Below are positions 6,287-7,749 of a stretch of DNA of 7,749 nucleotides, one piece after another. The DNA lies in the NCBI GenBank assembly GCA_007122045.1, contig SKJM01000145.1, positions 1 through 7,749 on the forward strand, read 5' to 3'. This DNA comes from Planctomycetales bacterium (GTDB lineage: Bacteria; Planctomycetota; Planctomycetia; Pirellulales; Thermoguttaceae). Each line of letters begins with the position of its first letter. Within the stretch, counting starts at the first letter, position 1. The position numbers and the translations under genes were made by a program. Below the pieces are notes generated by a model that did not search any database, was not told where the DNA came from, and saw only the letters and a list, made by a program, of their open reading frames with translations.

Positions 6287-7749
6287 TGGTTCCTCCCTAA
6301 ATGAAGGTCCCGGGTAACACGGTAAACTCGCAGTTGGCGCTCGGCAAGCTGCTGAAGCCGCTCGACAATCTCCGGGTTTTCGGCCTGCTCGCCCTCGATC
6401 AGCTTCGAGTACCGCTCTGTGCGCTGGTTCACCCGCATCTGAAGCGCGCGGATCATCTTCAACTCGGCCAGCACATCGACCAGGGGCATTTCGGCGGGCT
6501 GGCCCTCCATACCCTCGCCCGGGGGCGGCTGCTGGTCCTCGAGGTCTTTCATCGCCTTCTTCAGCGCTTCGATGATCTCCTCCAGCGCGGCGATGATGTC
6601 TTCTTGAACGCCCTGGGTGATCCGGCCTACCTTGGCTTCGGCCAGCCGCTGGACGACGTCCTCGACGTCGTCCTGCAACTCGTCGACGGCCAGGGGCAGG
6701 GCCAGCGTGGTGCCGTCCTCCTCGAGCAGCACCCACACCCGCTCGATGAGCACCAGGATGTCGCGCTCCCGGTTGCTCAACCGGGTGGCCTCGATTTCGT
6801 GGCTGAACGTGCGTTGGCCGGCGGGCACGGCGTCGAGCCGCTGGGTGCCTTCGTACACCTCGATTTGGATGTCGAGCATTTGGCGGAACCGCGCTTCGAG
6901 CATGGCGAGCATGCGCTTCATTTCCTCTTCGCGCAACTGCCGGAGGATTTCTTCGAGTTCCGCCTTGGCCTGGCGGAGTTCCTCCAGGGCCTTTTCCTGG
7001 TCCTCGATCGCGCCGTCGCGTTGGGCCTGCTTCAGCTTCTCTTCGGCATCCTTCATGTTCTGCTGAGCGCGTTGGAGTCGCTCGCTTGCCGGATGCTGCG
7101 AATCGCTGCCCGGCTGGCCCTCGTCGCCGTCTTCACCTCCGCCTTCACCTCCGCCTTCACCTCCGCCTTCACCTCCGCCTTCACCTCCGCCTTCACCTCC
7201 GCCTTCACCTCCGCCTTCGCCGGCACCTTCGCCGGCACCTTCGCCTTCTCCAGCACCTTCGCCTTCTCCAGCACCTTCGCCTTCTCCAGCACCTTCGCCT
7301 TCTCCAGCACCTTCACCTTCTCCGGCGCCGTCACCTTCGCCAGCACCTTCGCCTTCGCCAGCACCTTCGCCTTCTCCGGCACCTTCACCTTCTCCGGCGC
7401 CGTCACCTTCTCCAGCGCCGTCCCCTTCGCCGGCGCCGCCTCCTTCATTGGCGCGGATGTTGTCGGCAAGTCCACCGGTTCGGTCGGCAAGCTGCTCCTG
7501 TTCGGGAACGAGTCGTTTCGGATCGCCGCTTCCACCGGTCCGGTGCTGGATGCTTTCCTGCGAGCGGATGAGGCGGTTGAGTTCCTTGAGGTACTCACTC
7601 AGGCGATGCTTCTGCTCGGAAAGCTGCTTGGCGCGGTCCTCGCTGAGCAGCAGTTCCAGGATCACCGCCAGATCCTCCTGGATGGCCGCGTGGTTCTCGA
7701 TCGCCCGGCCAAGCTGGTCCTGTTCCAGCAACTTCTCCAGGCGCTCGAA
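6283..7749 (-). CDS. Helical coiled-coil protein with Gly-Glu repeat tract, 5' end missing
   Basis: The frame is open through the window edge, so 488 C-terminal residues are visible and the true start lies outside. An in-frame TTG at 7731 is not a convincing start because the frame continues upstream of it. Numbering the visible residues from 1: about 1-100 is a charged helical region ([27 protein letters not shown]). About 102-210 is a low-complexity tract, first GAGEGE-type hexapeptides and then GGGE tetrapeptides. About 222-280 is a strongly predicted coiled coil rich in E, K, Q, A and L. About 281-488 is a mostly helical domain ([20 protein letters not shown], then [16 protein letters not shown]). 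I recognise this as resembling long uncharacterised planctomycete proteins, from memory only. No enzymatic motif is visible. It ends in an ATGA overlap with the next gene. A structural or scaffold role is inference. Confidence 0.85.
   Translation of the reverse strand, partial: FERLEKLLEQDQLGRAIENHAAIQEDLAVILELLLSEDRAKQLSEQKHRLSEYLKELNRLIRSQESIQHRTGGSGDPKRLVPEQEQLADRTGGLADNIRANEGGGAGEGDGAGEGDGAGEGEGAGEGEGAGEGEGAGEGDGAGEGEGAGEGEGAGEGEGAGEGEGAGEGEGAGEGAGEGGGEGGGEGGGEGGGEGGGEGGGEGGGEDGDEGQPGSDSQHPASERLQRAQQNMKDAEEKLKQAQRDGAIEDQEKALEELRQAKAELEEILRQLREEEMKRMLAMLEARFRQMLDIQIEVYEGTQRLDAVPAGQRTFSHEIEATRLSNRERDILVLIERVWVLLEEDGTTLALPLAVDELQDDVEDVVQRLAEAKVGRITQGVQEDIIAALEEIIEALKKAMKDLEDQQPPPGEGMEGQPAEMPLVDVLAELKMIRALQMRVNQRTERYSKLIEGEQAENPEIVERLQQLAERQLRVYRVTRDLHLGRNQ
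6291..6298 (-). promoter_or_regulatory. Strong Shine-Dalgarno for the gene starting at 6286
   Basis: On the minus strand AGGGAGGA is followed by four bases (ACCA) and then ATG. This is the best ribosome-binding site in the window. It fixes the start of the next gene at 6286, even though the frame stays open for 150 codons upstream. It lies inside the last codons of the preceding gene. Confidence 0.85.
7131..7214 (-). repeat. 12-bp tandem repeat encoding GGGE tetrapeptides
   Basis: Seven consecutive perfect copies of cttcacctccgc (plus strand) lie head to tail, encoding a (Gly-Gly-Gly-Glu)n stretch in the minus-strand gene. The perfect identity of all copies suggests recent expansion by slippage or recombination. 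It directly abuts the 18-base array. Confidence 0.92.
7215..7454 (-). repeat. 18-bp tandem repeat encoding GAGEGE-type hexapeptides
   Basis: On the plus strand the unit is close to cttcgccttctccagcac. Four adjacent copies at 7239-7310 are identical. Diverged copies continue in 18-base steps to about 7436, with a degenerate last unit at 7437-7454. Two 12-base units (cttcgccggcac) at 7215-7238 join it to the neighbouring 12-base array. Because 18 is a multiple of three, copy number can change without a frameshift. Confidence 0.9.

Noticed and set aside
5225..6736. Longer 503-residue version of the TPR-like gene
   Set aside because: The extra 150 residues overlap the upstream coding region, while ATG 6286 has a strong Shine-Dalgarno and begins a signal peptide.
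7131..7454. CRISPR array
   Set aside because: The repeats are directly abutting 12- and 18-base units without spacers, in frame with a coding sequence.
7053..7598. Minus-strand 181-residue frame with AKVLEK and AEVK repeats
   Set aside because: It is the same tandem repeat DNA read in another frame. The Gly-Glu frame continues through well-formed helical domains on both sides and is the real one.

Overview
The window lies inside one minus-strand operon of six genes, read from position 7749 down to position 1. Both end genes are cut by the window edges. The DNA is visibly GC-rich, with strong G/C preference at third codon positions. The combination of a C-terminal NPCBM-like domain, a conserved S1C-type trypsin/PDZ protease of a type I remember from planctomycetes, and helical secreted proteins with Gly/Glu-rich tracts points to a planctomycete or close PVC-group bacterium. 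That placement is inference, with no database search behind it.

Layout in transcription order: (1) 7749-6283, a helical coiled-coil protein with a long Gly-Glu repeat, lacking its N-terminus; (2) 6286-5225, a secreted helical, TPR-like protein; (3) 5205-3973, a secreted beta-rich protein with four repeat-like modules and a C-terminal NPCBM-like domain; (4) 3976-2057, a secreted trypsin-fold serine protease with an intact His/Asp/Ser triad, a PDZ-like domain, a Pro-rich linker and an extra C-terminal beta-rich domain; (5) 2060-810, a trypsin-fold/PDZ protein whose Ser and Asp are replaced; (6) 813-1, a third trypsin-fold protein in which all three catalytic positions are replaced, cut off at the start of its PDZ domain. 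Four of the five junctions are 4-base ATGA stop/start overlaps and the fifth is a 19-base gap, so the genes are very probably co-transcribed and translationally coupled.

The most interesting feature is the tandem trio of exported trypsin-fold paralogues, one apparently active and two apparently dead by different substitutions, behind exported scaffold-like proteins (coiled coil, TPR-like, NPCBM). A plausible reading is a cell-envelope protein-quality-control or sensing assembly in which the dead paralogues act as peptide-binding or regulatory subunits of the active one. The sequence does not prove this. A second oddity is a roughly 107-base imperfect palindrome (1864-1970) inside the 5' coding end of gene 5. 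It sits between a well-placed start codon and the hydrophobic signal sequence and looks like a small inserted repeat element.

No RNA genes, CRISPR arrays, transposase genes, clear promoters or intrinsic terminators were seen. Every stretch of the window is coding or within a 19-base junction. Plus-strand open frames are shadows of the minus-strand genes.
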